From Bradyrhizobium ivorense (GTDB lineage Bacteria > Pseudomonadota > Alphaproteobacteria > Rhizobiales > Xanthobacteraceae), in NCBI RefSeq assembly GCF_900696085.1, contig NZ_CAADFC020000016.1, positions 558,001 through 622,000 on the forward strand: 64,000 nt of DNA. The letters run 5' to 3'. Under the pieces are notes generated by a model. It was not told the DNA's origin. It made no database searches and worked only from the letters and a program-made list of their open reading frames with translations. This document shows, piece by piece, positions 27,811 to 35,788 of the stretch; the first letter of the stretch is position 1; every line of letters begins with the position of its first letter. A program made the position numbers and the translations under genes.

Positions 27811-29187
27811 TCACTGATACGTCGCGACGATGTCCGACACCGCGCGCTCGAGCTGCTTGGCGGTGGCGCATTGGCGCACCACGGTGCAGAAGGTCGCGTA
27901 GCGCGGCATCTCGGAATCGCCAAAGCCCCAGGTCATGCGGCCCTCGGGGTTGAGCCACACCAGCCGCTTCGAGCGTTCGTCGATCCGGCGCAAAATGTCG
28001 GCGCGCGGATCGAGATTGTTGCTGCGGGCGTCGCCGAGCACGATCACGGTGGTCTGCGGCGTGATCGTGTTCATCCACTCATGCTCGAAATCGGCGAACG
28101 AGTTGCCGTAGTCGGACGAGCCGAAGCCGACCTTGGACATGATTTCCTTCATCGCCTCCTCCGGCGATTTCTTCGCGAGGATGTCGCTGACCTCGATCAG
28201 ATGGCCGGAGAAGGCGAACGAGCGGACGTCGTCGACCACCTCGTGCAGGCTGTGGATCAAGAGCAGGAAGAAATCCGAGACGCGGGCGACCGAGCCCGAG
28301 ACGTCGCACAGCGCCACGATCTTCGGCCGGTCGCGATGCTTGCGCTTCCAGGCGGTGAGGAACGGCACGCCGCCCCAGGCCGCGTTGCGCCTGAGCGTAC
28401 GGCGGACGTCGAGATGGCCGCGGCGCTGGCGCTTGCGCGGCTTCGAATAGCGCTCGCGCAGGCGGCGCGCGATCTGGCGGATCAGGCTCCGCATCTGCTC
28501 GACCTGGCGCGGCTCGATTCGGGCCAGCGGCGCATTGCGCAAAATCTCGTTGCGCAGGTTCTCGGTTTCCTCGCGCCCGTACAGCAGCAAGGCTTGCGAG
28601 ACGGCGTCGCGGACGGTGCCGCGCAGGCCGGTGAGCGCGTCCTGCAGCCGCTCGGCGACCGCCGGGTTGCGCGCGGTCATATTGTCGATGTCGTCGCGCA
28701 GGCGCTGGATGCCCATCGCGTCGAGGATGCGGGTCAGGAAGATGCCGCGCTGGGTGAAGTAGCGGATGTCTGACAATGACGCCGCGCCCGAGGCGTTGGC
28801 GATCGCGGTCGAGATCGCGGTGCGGTCCTGCGACAGCAGCATCTGCGCCAGCGGCCCGACGTTCTCGCTCTCCGCGCCGCCGGAGCTGTCGCCATGGCCG
28901 TCGGCTTGCGGATTGCCGCCCGACTGGTTCTGGTCGTCCGCTTTCTGCTGCTCCGAGGTCTCCTGCTGCGGCTCGGGCTGGCTGAAGAACAGGTCGAAGC
29001 AGTCGCCGAGCGCGCGCTTCTCGTCCTGGGTCTTGGCCAGCGTCAACAGAAACGTGTCGCGCAGCACGGCGCGGTCGGCAAAGCCGACCTGGGCGACCGC
29101 GCGCATCGCATCGATGCTTTCCGCGGGCGAGACCCGGACCCCGGCTCCCCGCGCCGCACGAAAGAAGCGATGCAGGTTCTCGCGCAT
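27811..29187 (-). CDS. CoxE-like von Willebrand factor A domain protein
   Basis: A protein of 458 residues. The N-terminal part (HRFFRAARGAGVRVSPAESIDAMRAV) is as in CoxE proteins. A Gln/Gly/Asp-rich linker spans about 70-110. A basic region (RYSKPRKRQRRGHLDVRRTLRRN) precedes a VWA domain with an MIDAS-type start ALCDVSGSV near residue 290 and GDARSN. With its upstream partner, a MoxR AAA+ ATPase 6 bp away, it forms the MoxR-VWA chaperone pair that activates metalloenzymes, such as CoxD/CoxE in CO dehydrogenase maturation. No CO dehydrogenase is present; the Mo hydroxylase 2 kb away is a possible client. Confidence 0.9.
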   Translation of the reverse strand: MRENLHRFFRAARGAGVRVSPAESIDAMRAVAQVGFADRAVLRDTFLLTLAKTQDEKRALGDCFDLFFSQPEPQQETSEQQKADDQNQSGGNPQADGHGDSSGGAESENVGPLAQMLLSQDRTAISTAIANASGAASLSDIRYFTQRGIFLTRILDAMGIQRLRDDIDNMTARNPAVAERLQDALTGLRGTVRDAVSQALLLYGREETENLRNEILRNAPLARIEPRQVEQMRSLIRQIARRLRERYSKPRKRQRRGHLDVRRTLRRNAAWGGVPFLTAWKRKHRDRPKIVALCDVSGSVARVSDFFLLLIHSLHEVVDDVRSFAFSGHLIEVSDILAKKSPEEAMKEIMSKVGFGSSDYGNSFADFEHEWMNTITPQTTVIVLGDARSNNLDPRADILRRIDERSKRLVWLNPEGRMTWGFGDSEMPRYATFCTVVRQCATAKQLERAVSDIVATYQ

Positions 29188-29193
29188 GTTGCT

Positions 29194-30141
29194 CTAGCTA
29201 AAAACGCCCTGGCGCGACGCCTTGGCGATGAAGGCGGAGATCTGCGGCGTCGCGGCCTCGATGTCAGCCTCGTATTTCAACAGCACGTTGAGCGTGTCCC
29301 TGACGATCTCGTGGTCGAGTTCGCTCGCCTGCAGCAGCACCAGCACACGCGCCCAGTCGATCGCCTCGCTCACCGACGGCAGCTTCTTCAGATCGAGCGA
29401 GCGGATCTCGTGGATGAAGCCGACCATCTGCTTGCGCAAGGTCTGCGAGATGCCGGGCACCCGGCTCTCGACGATGCGCTCTTCCAGCCGCTGCTCGGGG
29501 AAGCCGATATGCAGATGCAGGCAGCGCCGCTTCAGGGCGTCGCCGAGGTCGCGCTCGCTGTTCGAGGTCAGGATCACGGTCGGCGGCGCCACTGCGGCGA
29601 CGGTGCCGAGTTCGGGGATGGTGACCTGGAAGTCGGAGAGGATTTCCAGCAGCAGCGATTCGAACTCGGCGTCCGACTTGTCGATCTCGTCGATCAAGAG
29701 CACGCAGCCATTGGGCTGCTCCAGCGCCTGCAGCAGCGGCCGCGGCTCGACGAACTCCTTGGAGAAGAACACGTCGCCGAATGTGTGCAACTGGTCGAGC
29801 GCGGCGCCTAACGTCTGCGCGCCGCCGAGCACTTCGCCGAGCTTATCCTTCAGGATCTGGGTGTAGAGCAGCTGCTTTGCATACTTCCACTCATACAGCG
29901 CCTTGGCTTCGTCGAGGCCTTCGTAGCATTGCAGGCGGATCATCTTCATGCCGCGCCAGGCGGCGATCGCCTTCGCGAGCTCGGTCTTGCCGACGCCGGC
30001 GGGACCCTCGACCAGGATCGGCTTGTCGATCTGCTGCGACAGGTAGACCGCGGTCGCGATCTGCCGGCTCGCAATATAGCCTTGCGCGGCAAGGCCGCTT
30101 TCCACGGCCTCGATCGAGGCGGTGGGCCTGGTGTCAGCCAC
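29194..30141 (-). CDS. MoxR-family AAA+ ATPase (CoxD-like)
   Basis: A protein of 315 residues with a GTG start at 30141 preceded by GGAG; a longer frame to an ATG at 30228 exists but its extra residues are basic and atypical. It has Walker A EGPAGVGKTELAK, Walker B CVLLIDEIDKSD, sensor 1 VILTSNSERDLGDALKRRC, and the YEGLDEAKALYEWKYAKQLL segment typical of MoxR proteins that pair with CoxE. It is probably an ATP-driven chaperone that remodels or loads metal cofactors with its VWA partner. The start is uncertain. Confidence 0.9.
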   Translation of the reverse strand: MADTRPTASIEAVESGLAAQGYIASRQIATAVYLSQQIDKPILVEGPAGVGKTELAKAIAAWRGMKMIRLQCYEGLDEAKALYEWKYAKQLLYTQILKDKLGEVLGGAQTLGAALDQLHTFGDVFFSKEFVEPRPLLQALEQPNGCVLLIDEIDKSDAEFESLLLEILSDFQVTIPELGTVAAVAPPTVILTSNSERDLGDALKRRCLHLHIGFPEQRLEERIVESRVPGISQTLRKQMVGFIHEIRSLDLKKLPSVSEAIDWARVLVLLQASELDHEIVRDTLNVLLKYEADIEAATPQISAFIAKASRQGVFS

Positions 30142-30279
30142 GAGGATCAGCTCCGAATTTGCCTTATTCAGACCTGTTCTGCGCCCGTTGCGGGCAAAGC
30201 ACAAGGCTCGTTTGGCCCGCAAAGCCATCGGCTTAGCGCATGGTTCGGGGGTATTCCGCCGAGCGGAAGTGGCTAGCCC

Positions 30280-30366
30280 GTAGCCCGGATGGAGCGCAGC
30301 GTAATCCGGGACAGACCATCCGCGGAGAGACTTCCCCGGATTGCGCTCCGCTCCATCCGGGCTACG
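30280..30366. repeat. Dispersed palindromic repeat, family D copy 2
   Basis: GTAGCCCGGATGGAGCGCAG and its near-complement CGCTCCATCCGGGCTAC bracket TAATCCGGG/CCCCGGATTG. It is clearly related to the copy at 12181-12267. It lies between the MoxR and HAD genes. Confidence 0.85.
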
Positions 30367-30383
30367 AAACGACGAAGCGGGCC

Positions 30384-31016
30384 TTATCTCAGCTTCAGCC
30401 CGGTCGCGGCCTCGAGCTCACCGATCGCCTGTGCGGCGTTCAGCACCTTGATCGTGGTCATGCCCATCTCGCGCGCCGGCTTCAGGTTGACGCCGAGATC
30501 GTCGAGATAGACGCAGTGCTTCGGATTCACGCCCAGCGTCTCCACCATCATCCGGTAGATGCGCGGGTCGGGCTTGCGCAAGCCGATCTTGGCCGACTCG
30601 ATCACGTGGTCGAACAGCGCCATCACCTCGGCGACATAGAGCGTGCGGCCGCTGCGGCTGCCGATTGCGTTGGCCGGCAGATTGTTGGTGATGCAGCCGG
30701 TCTTGCAGGTCGCCTTGATCCGCTTCAGCGCTTCCACCATCTCGGGGCGCAGATCGCCGGACAGCAGCGGCAGCACGTCCTTGCCGCGGATTTCGGCGCC
30801 GAGCGCCTTCGATTCCGCGGCGAACAGCTCGTCGAAGGCGTCGATATCGATCTCGGCACGCTCGAATTTCGCCCAGGCGTTTTCGAGATGGTTGGCGGCG
30901 TTGGTGCGGCGGATGATGTCGGCGGGCAGGCCGCGCTCGGTCTCGTAGCGCATGAACGCCTCGAACGGCGAGGTGGTCAAGACGCCGCCAAAATCCCAGA
31001 TCACTGCCTCGATCAT
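30384..31016 (-). CDS. HAD-family hydrolase
   Basis: A protein of 210 residues from the ATG at 31016. HAD motif I is WDFGGVLTTS; the usual second Asp is replaced by Gly in DFGGV, as in the epoxide-hydrolase N-domain/ACAD10-like branch. Motif II is CITNN, motif III is the Lys in LRKPDPRIYRMM, and motif IV is VYLDDLGVNLKPAREMG. This branch acts on small phosphoesters or has lost phosphatase activity. It is flanked by repeats D2 and E1 and is not in an obvious operon. Confidence 0.88.
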   Translation of the reverse strand: MIEAVIWDFGGVLTTSPFEAFMRYETERGLPADIIRRTNAANHLENAWAKFERAEIDIDAFDELFAAESKALGAEIRGKDVLPLLSGDLRPEMVEALKRIKATCKTGCITNNLPANAIGSRSGRTLYVAEVMALFDHVIESAKIGLRKPDPRIYRMMVETLGVNPKHCVYLDDLGVNLKPAREMGMTTIKVLNAAQAIGELEAATGLKLR

Positions 31017-31156
31017 CAAAATCCTGCCCGTTGCAAAGCGGTGGCATCGCCTCGGCTGCTCACGGAGACAGGGCGCGCGTCCCGCCTTCTTATTGGAATT
31101 GCAGCCAATCAGGCAAGCCGCCAAAGCGCGATGAGATTGGTCGAATCGTCATCGTG

Positions 31157-31220
31157 CTTTAGCGCTTTGATTGAGCATGATCTTTTCGGAAAACCGCTTC
31201 GCACTGTTCCGGATCATGCT
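31157..31220. repeat. Short rhizobial palindromic repeat, family E copy 1
   Basis: AGCATGATCTTTTCGGAAAA, then CCGCTTCGCACTGTTCCGGA, then TCATGCT: the ends AGCATGATC and GATCATGCT are inverted. This is recognisable as the common rhizobial intergenic element with AGCATGAT ends. A related element with GCGAAGTGGGTACCGGTTCG is at 43466-43568. Confidence 0.7.
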
Positions 31221-31255
31221 GCATTCTGCGGCAAACTCCGTCACGCGGAACGGGC

Positions 31256-31942
31256 TTACCAGACCATCGGCACCAGCCGGTAGCGCACCCGCGCAAGGTA
31301 GTCGGCATAGCCGTCGAGCTCGGCGGTGAGCATCCGCTCCTCCATCATCGACCGCAGGCCGAGCAGCGCCGCCATGACAGGCACGATGGCAAGGCCATAC
31401 CAGGAGCCGAGCAACAGCGGCGTACCGACATAGGTCAAAAGGCCGCCGGCGTAGATCGGGTGCCGGACATAGGCGTAGGGCCCCGTGGTCACCGCAGCAT
31501 GTCCGCGCTCGCGCTGGATCTTCACGACCGGCGCGGCGTAGCTGTTTTCCCGATAGGTCCGGTAGACGATGATGAACGACGCCGCGATCATCAGCGCGCC
31601 GGCGCATTGCACGGAGCCGGGGACGAACGATGTCTGGTAGCGTGCCGCGTCGAGCGCCATCAGCGGCAACCAGGCGAGCCACAGCAGCGGCATCATCGAG
31701 GTGATGACGCGATCCCATCCAGCCTGGCCGCGCGATGTGCGCCGCTCGGCCAGCAGCGCCGGATCGTGCTTGGCAAGCCAGGCCTCGGTGAGCAGTCCGC
31801 CGATCGCGATCTCGAGCAGGAAGACCCAGCCGCCAGCCCACCGCACGGTGCCTGCGGCGAGGAAAAGCAGCGCCGCGAGCCCCGCGAACGAGCCCGCGGC
31901 GCGGAGGAGATTCGGGCGGCAGGGATGATCGCTTGGGTCCAT
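31256..31942 (-). CDS. Isoprenylcysteine O-methyltransferase / PEMT-like membrane methyltransferase
   Basis: A protein of 228 residues from the ATG at 31942, chosen for its GAGG ribosome site. Five hydrophobic spans can be seen. The conserved C-terminal signature is present: TGPYAYVRHPIYAGGLLTYVG (the RHPxYxG motif that binds S-adenosylmethionine), followed by the EERML acidic motif and YADYLARVRYRLVP. Bacterial members methylate small lipids, fatty acids or isoprenoids rather than prenylated proteins. The substrate is unknown. It lies 107 bp from the next same-strand small gene of the PatG-like locus but is separated from repeat E1 by only 36 bp. Confidence 0.85.
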   Translation of the reverse strand: MDPSDHPCRPNLLRAAGSFAGLAALLFLAAGTVRWAGGWVFLLEIAIGGLLTEAWLAKHDPALLAERRTSRGQAGWDRVITSMMPLLWLAWLPLMALDAARYQTSFVPGSVQCAGALMIAASFIIVYRTYRENSYAAPVVKIQRERGHAAVTTGPYAYVRHPIYAGGLLTYVGTPLLLGSWYGLAIVPVMAALLGLRSMMEERMLTAELDGYADYLARVRYRLVPMVW

Positions 31943-32049
31943 GTCTCGCATCCTCGATGAACGGCAACGGCCGCCGCCGGATCCGGCGGCCATTGCTGCC
32001 TGTGGAGCCGCTTCACCGTTTTCGCACGTGCGTGCGCAGCGGATCGCGT

Positions 32050-32373
32050 TCAGCGCGACCAGTTTCGCGCCTGTCCGGAATAGACTTTGCTCGCAAGCCC
32101 GCGGGCCACCGGATCGAGCAGGATCCGCATCGCGGTGTTGAGCCGCGCTTCCGCATGTGGCGATCCGTCGTGGCGCAATTGCTGCGGAGCGCCGCCGGTC
32201 TGCGGCGGCGCCATGTAGAGCGACGCGGTCGCGGGAACACTGGTGGCGGCCTGCGGGCGGGCCACATAGGCGGCCTCCATCGGGCGCCGTGCCTCGGCAT
32301 AGCTTGAGGCCGATTCCGTCGCGGCTGGCGGCGGTGCGCCGTCGGATCCGGATTTGCGGGGCGATTTTGCCAT
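32050..32373 (-). CDS. Small hypothetical protein downstream of the PatG-like protease (107 aa)
   Basis: A 107-residue product, basic, Pro/Ala-rich and probably disordered in its first 70 residues (DGAPPPAATESASS, YMAPPQTGG). The C-terminal third is more ordered (LNTAMRILLDPVARGLASKVY). No cysteine, signal peptide or membrane span. It is the last of three small same-strand genes after the subtilase; 33 bp separates it from the preceding one. It could be a substrate or precursor of the protease or a structural protein. No family is recognised. Confidence 0.6.
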   Translation of the reverse strand: MAKSPRKSGSDGAPPPAATESASSYAEARRPMEAAYVARPQAATSVPATASLYMAPPQTGGAPQQLRHDGSPHAEARLNTAMRILLDPVARGLASKVYSGQARNWSR

Positions 32374-32406
32374 GGCATCGACTCCATAGGTTGGGTGATG
32401 ACGACG

Positions 32407-32577
32407 TCAGGACGCGTCCTCGTCGGACGTCGTGCGATTGGCGATGATCGGGTTGCGGTCGCTGATCGCCGCGAGCAGCGAGGCGTGGCTCACGACCGAC
32501 GATACCACGATCTTGTCGGGCGGTTGAATCGGGCGGCCGTTCTGCTGCGGGCTGCGCGCGGTGGATTTCTGCATCAT
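32407..32577 (-). CDS. Small peptide gene downstream of the PatG-like protease (56 aa)
   Basis: The ATG at 32577 follows a strong GAGGAG ribosome site six bases upstream, which is the main reason to trust this short frame. The 56-residue product has a polar N-terminal half (QQNGRPIQPPDKIVV) and a C-terminal half with VVSHASLLAAISDRNPIIANR and an acidic tail SDEDAS. No cysteine is present. It is the middle of three small ORFs in the cluster and a candidate precursor peptide. No homologue is recognised. Confidence 0.6.
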   Translation of the reverse strand: MMQKSTARSPQQNGRPIQPPDKIVVSSVVSHASLLAAISDRNPIIANRTTSDEDAS

Positions 32578-32635
32578 GTCGATCTCCTCTGGCAAAGGTG
32601 GGGCCCGACAGCGCCGGGCCCCGGGAGTTGGCGGA

Positions 32636-32827
32636 TCAGATACCGAATGCGCCGAGGACGCCGGGCAGGGCGTGCACGACCCCACCGAGGATGTCCTGCC
32701 AGCCCTGCGGGTTGACCGACCCGTTGGTCGCCACGTCGGTAATCCGCTTCGGACCGCGCTCGATGCCCTCACACTGGATCGGGCTACGCACGCTGCCGAA
32801 AGTCTCAAAGTCGTTCCTTGCGTACAT
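32636..32827 (-). CDS. Candidate precursor (RiPP-like) peptide next to the PatG-like protease (63 aa)
   Basis: The ATG at 32827 follows GAAGGAG at good spacing. The 63-residue product has a polar N-terminal region (MYARNDFETFGSVRSPIQCE) and a glycine/leucine-rich, hydrophobic C-terminus (GWQDILGGVVHALPGVLGAF) that looks like an amphipathic or membrane-active helix. That leader-plus-hydrophobic-core plan is common in ribosomal peptides. There is one cysteine, in the N-terminal half. It is the first gene after the subtilase on the same strand (176 bp gap). The role as precursor is inferred from size, layout and neighbour only. Confidence 0.65.
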   Translation of the reverse strand: MYARNDFETFGSVRSPIQCEGIERGPKRITDVATNGSVNPQGWQDILGGVVHALPGVLGAFGI

Positions 32828-33003
32828 GTTCAGCTCCTTCTTACGGTTTGAATTGACGGCAGCTACGGGAGGTGGGCACCGACCGGGGCAGCCGTCGCTG
32901 GACGTCGCCCAGGGGATCGCTCACATCGGGTCGATCCCCTGGACCACGTGACGCCAATTCGCGCCACGTTCTGATCTCCTCCGGACGCAGAGGAGCAATC
33001 GCG

Positions 33004-35466
33004 TCAATAGACCTGCCACTGCCGCAGCGGTCCGACCGCAACCGGCACCACGTCGCTCACGTCGATCGTGTACTGATAGACCTCGCGCGCCTGGGTCAGG
33101 ACCTGCGTCGGATTGAAGAAGCGGTAGGTGACGTCGTGACAGATCGACTCCGGGCGGCAGATCACGCTCTTGTCGACTTCGACGGAGTCGAGCCGCAGGC
33201 CCTTCTTGGCGACGTCGGCGAAGATTTTTCGCGTGTTGTAGGCATTCATCGCCGAATAGTTCAGCGCGCGGTCCTGCGGCGAGAGGCCGACATTGCGGAA
33301 CTCGTTGTAGATCCGCTCGAGGAAGCCCTCGGCGCCTGCGGGCCAGTTGTCGGGGTCGGGTCCGAACAGCGTGTACAGATCCCACTGGTAGAAGCCGCGC
33401 CAGTCGGTCACCAGCGTCGGCACCACGGTCCCGTTCAGCAGCTTGGTCGTGTCGGCGCTGTCGACCCAGCCGGCCATCGAGACCCGGGCAACGCCGCCGC
33501 GCCCCGGGAACGCGGACGGTGACGGCGGCGTGTCGTCGCCGGTGCGCGCCAGCGGCACCACGGTCCGCGTGGTGGCGGGATCCTCGTGCGAGACTTCCTG
33601 ATGCCAGAGCGCCAGGATCAGGGCGACGAAGAACCCGAGGCCGAAGACATCGAGCGGCTTGACCGCATAGATCGGGATCGAATCGATCGTCAGCGTCCAG
33701 ATGATGGCGTCGGCGTCCGGGAAGTTGTTGCCGAGGCCAGTGGGCGTCTGTGCCTCGCCCTCGGGCTGGTTCAGCAGATAGCGCGCCATGATCGCCGGAT
33801 TGTACGGCGCCGAGGTGTCGCCGGAACGATCGCGGTCCGGTCCGAACATCGGATCGCCGCGTCCGATCAGGCTGTCGCGCCAGCCGGCGATCGCCTGCAC
33901 GAAGTAGTCGAGGCGGGCTTCCTTGCCGAAATCGTAGAACAGCCTGCCGATCGGGAAGGCGAGCTGGCCGGTGGATTCGGCCGCGGCGCTCTGCGGGCGC
34001 AGACCGCCGCCGCAGCCGCAGCTCTTCGCGCTGGTCCGGACCGCAGGTGCTTCGTACATCGGCAGTGCCTGAGGCGTCGCGACGGGAAACGCGTTGTTCG
34101 GCATCAGCGCGGGAAGCTGCTGCGGCTGCAGCCAGGCTTGCGGGGCCATGCCGGGCGCCGGCATCACCATCTGTGGCATCATCTGCGGCATCATCATTGG
34201 CGGCATTGCCATTTGCGGCGCCGGTGTCGGCATCCACACCATGTCGCCGCCGGCATGCGGGGCGTGATAGGCATAGGGCGCGGGCGCCGCGATCGGTGCG
34301 GCGATGGCGCCTTGCTCAACGGGAGCCGCTACGGCCACCGGTGCCGGCGCTGCGGCCGGCTGGGCCTCGCTTGGCATGACTGCGGCGCTGCTTCGCAGGA
34401 CCGAGCCGTCCGGCCCGTAAATGCGCGGAGCCGATGGTGCAGATGTCGCTGATAGATCTCCCATGGAACCCTCTCTGGTTGCAGTTGGCTGAGCGGCGGA
34501 TGACGGTTGGACGAAAGGGCGCGCGGACACTCCCCAGAAACGAGGAGGCGCGGCCGTGGCACCCGACGGCATGACGGCGTCCGCCCGCTCGCCAAGCAGG
34601 GCGGCGACAGCCGCGGGAATATCGAGACGTCCGGCAAGGCAGCGCGTGGCGCTGCCTTCGTTGCGGCAGGGCGCCGCGCTCTCCAGCAGCGCAGCGCGGA
34701 CGGCTTGCGGATCGGCCTTGCGCCCGCTGCGGCGCAGGCATGAGAGCAGCAGGGCGACGACGCCGGTGACGATCGGTGCCGCGAAGCTCGTTCCCGAGCG
34801 CAAGCTGACATTGCGCACCGGCGAGGCGCCGGCGACGTTCTCGCCCGGCGCGAGGAGGCCGTTCTCGAGATAGGCATCGCCGAAATTGCTGAACGGCAGC
34901 GGATTGCCGGCGAGATCGCAGGCGCCGACGGCAAGCACCGAGCCGAGGCTGCCCGGCACCTGCACGCAGCGGCAGCCGTCATTGCCGGCGGCGGCGACGA
35001 TAAGTCTGCCGGCGCGCTCGCAGGCGCGGACCGCGTCGACGAGAATGCGATCGGCCTGACCCGTCGCGGATTGCTGGCCGCTCGAGATGTTGATGACGTC
35101 AGCGCCGGCGGCGAGCGCCTGGTTGATCGCAAGCGCCAATGTGCTTTGCGACGACGGCTCGATCTGGCCGGCCGCATTCTCGCGATAGATCGAGAACACG
35201 GTCGCGCTGCAATTCGGCGCCACACCGAGCACCGGGCTGCCGGGCGTGCCCATCAGAACGCTCGTGACATGCGTGCCGTGCTCGGACTGGATGGGCGATG
35301 CGGACGGCGCGACGAAATGGCCGCCCATTGCGACGTGGGCCTGGCTGAGCGAAGGATGATTGAGATCGACCGGCCCGTCGATGATCGCGATCCTCACCGC
35401 GGGGTCGCCGCCCGACGCGCGCTGCCACAAGGCAGACAGACCAGCGATGTCGGCAACAGGATTCAT
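33004..35466 (-). CDS. PatA/PatG-type subtilisin-like maturation protease
   Basis: A protein of 820 residues from the ATG at 35466 (MNPVADIAGLSALWQ); an in-frame GTG at 35532 would add 22. The subtilase domain (about 1-300) has a complete active site: Asp30 in IIDGPVD, His63 in EHGTHV, oxyanion Asn162 in AAGNDG and Ser227 in SGTSFAAP. A Pro/Ala/Met-rich linker (300-480) follows, then a CGCGGG motif at 483. Residues 500-820 match my recollection of the PatG region in cyanobactin proteases: GRLFYDFGKEARLD, RVSMAGW, VVPTLVTDWRGFYQW, LSPQDRALNYSAMNAY, LDSVEVDKSVICRPESIC and YTIDVSDVVPVAVG. In cyanobactins PatA trims and PatG cleaves and macrocyclises precursor peptides. Here it is followed by three small genes, so a peptide-processing role is inferred. 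There is no signal peptide. Confidence 0.9.
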   Translation of the reverse strand: MNPVADIAGLSALWQRASGGDPAVRIAIIDGPVDLNHPSLSQAHVAMGGHFVAPSASPIQSEHGTHVTSVLMGTPGSPVLGVAPNCSATVFSIYRENAAGQIEPSSQSTLALAINQALAAGADVINISSGQQSATGQADRILVDAVRACERAGRLIVAAAGNDGCRCVQVPGSLGSVLAVGACDLAGNPLPFSNFGDAYLENGLLAPGENVAGASPVRNVSLRSGTSFAAPIVTGVVALLLSCLRRSGRKADPQAVRAALLESAAPCRNEGSATRCLAGRLDIPAAVAALLGERADAVMPSGATAAPPRFWGVSARPFVQPSSAAQPTATREGSMGDLSATSAPSAPRIYGPDGSVLRSSAAVMPSEAQPAAAPAPVAVAAPVEQGAIAAPIAAPAPYAYHAPHAGGDMVWMPTPAPQMAMPPMMMPQMMPQMVMPAPGMAPQAWLQPQQLPALMPNNAFPVATPQALPMYEAPAVRTSAKSCGCGGGLRPQSAAAESTGQLAFPIGRLFYDFGKEARLDYFVQAIAGWRDSLIGRGDPMFGPDRDRSGDTSAPYNPAIMARYLLNQPEGEAQTPTGLGNNFPDADAIIWTLTIDSIPIYAVKPLDVFGLGFFVALILALWHQEVSHEDPATTRTVVPLARTGDDTPPSPSAFPGRGGVARVSMAGWVDSADTTKLLNGTVVPTLVTDWRGFYQWDLYTLFGPDPDNWPAGAEGFLERIYNEFRNVGLSPQDRALNYSAMNAYNTRKIFADVAKKGLRLDSVEVDKSVICRPESICHDVTYRFFNPTQVLTQAREVYQYTIDVSDVVPVAVGPLRQWQVY

Positions 35467-35620
35467 GCAATATATCCCGACCGGCCTGCCGCCAATATCG
35501 GCAGCCGATTCGTATGTCGCGGCAATCTGCACTCACGCTGCGAACGAGCACGTGCCCGTGCATCGGCGTTGTTGTGACAGGTGCGAGGTGAAAGGCCTAT
35601 TCGCCGCGGTGGCTCAGAAA

Positions 35621-35708
35621 GGATCGAGCGCAACGTGCGGATCGGATCGATCGGTGAGATCGATCGTGTGCACCCAAGGATCGATCAAAAGATTTAGTCG
35701 GGATCGAT
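35621..35708. promoter_or_regulatory. Cluster of GGATCGAT repeats upstream of the PatG-like gene
   Basis: Within the 322-bp gap between the response regulator and the protease, the motif (G/A)GATCGA(T/G) occurs five times, starting at 35621, 35644, 35657, 35678 and 35701. Spacings are 23, 13, 21 and 23 bp; most are near two helical turns. This suggests an array of regulator binding sites, perhaps for the adjacent NarL-type protein. The rest of the gap shows nothing else. Confidence 0.45.
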
Positions 35709-35788
35709 TTCCGCGCGCCGCGATGCGCCGCGTCCTTGCGCGCGAACTCGGCCGCGATCAGCCGAACTCGGAATTCGGGATGTTGCCG

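Noticed and set aside
27811..30141. MoxR/CoxE pair as part of a CO dehydrogenase operon
   Set aside because: No coxL with its AYXCSFR motif, nor coxM, is present. The Mo enzyme nearby is IorB-like.
32921..34237. 438-codon minus-strand frame beside the PatG-like gene
   Set aside because: Overlaps the protease gene on the same strand in another frame; low-complexity and Arg-rich.
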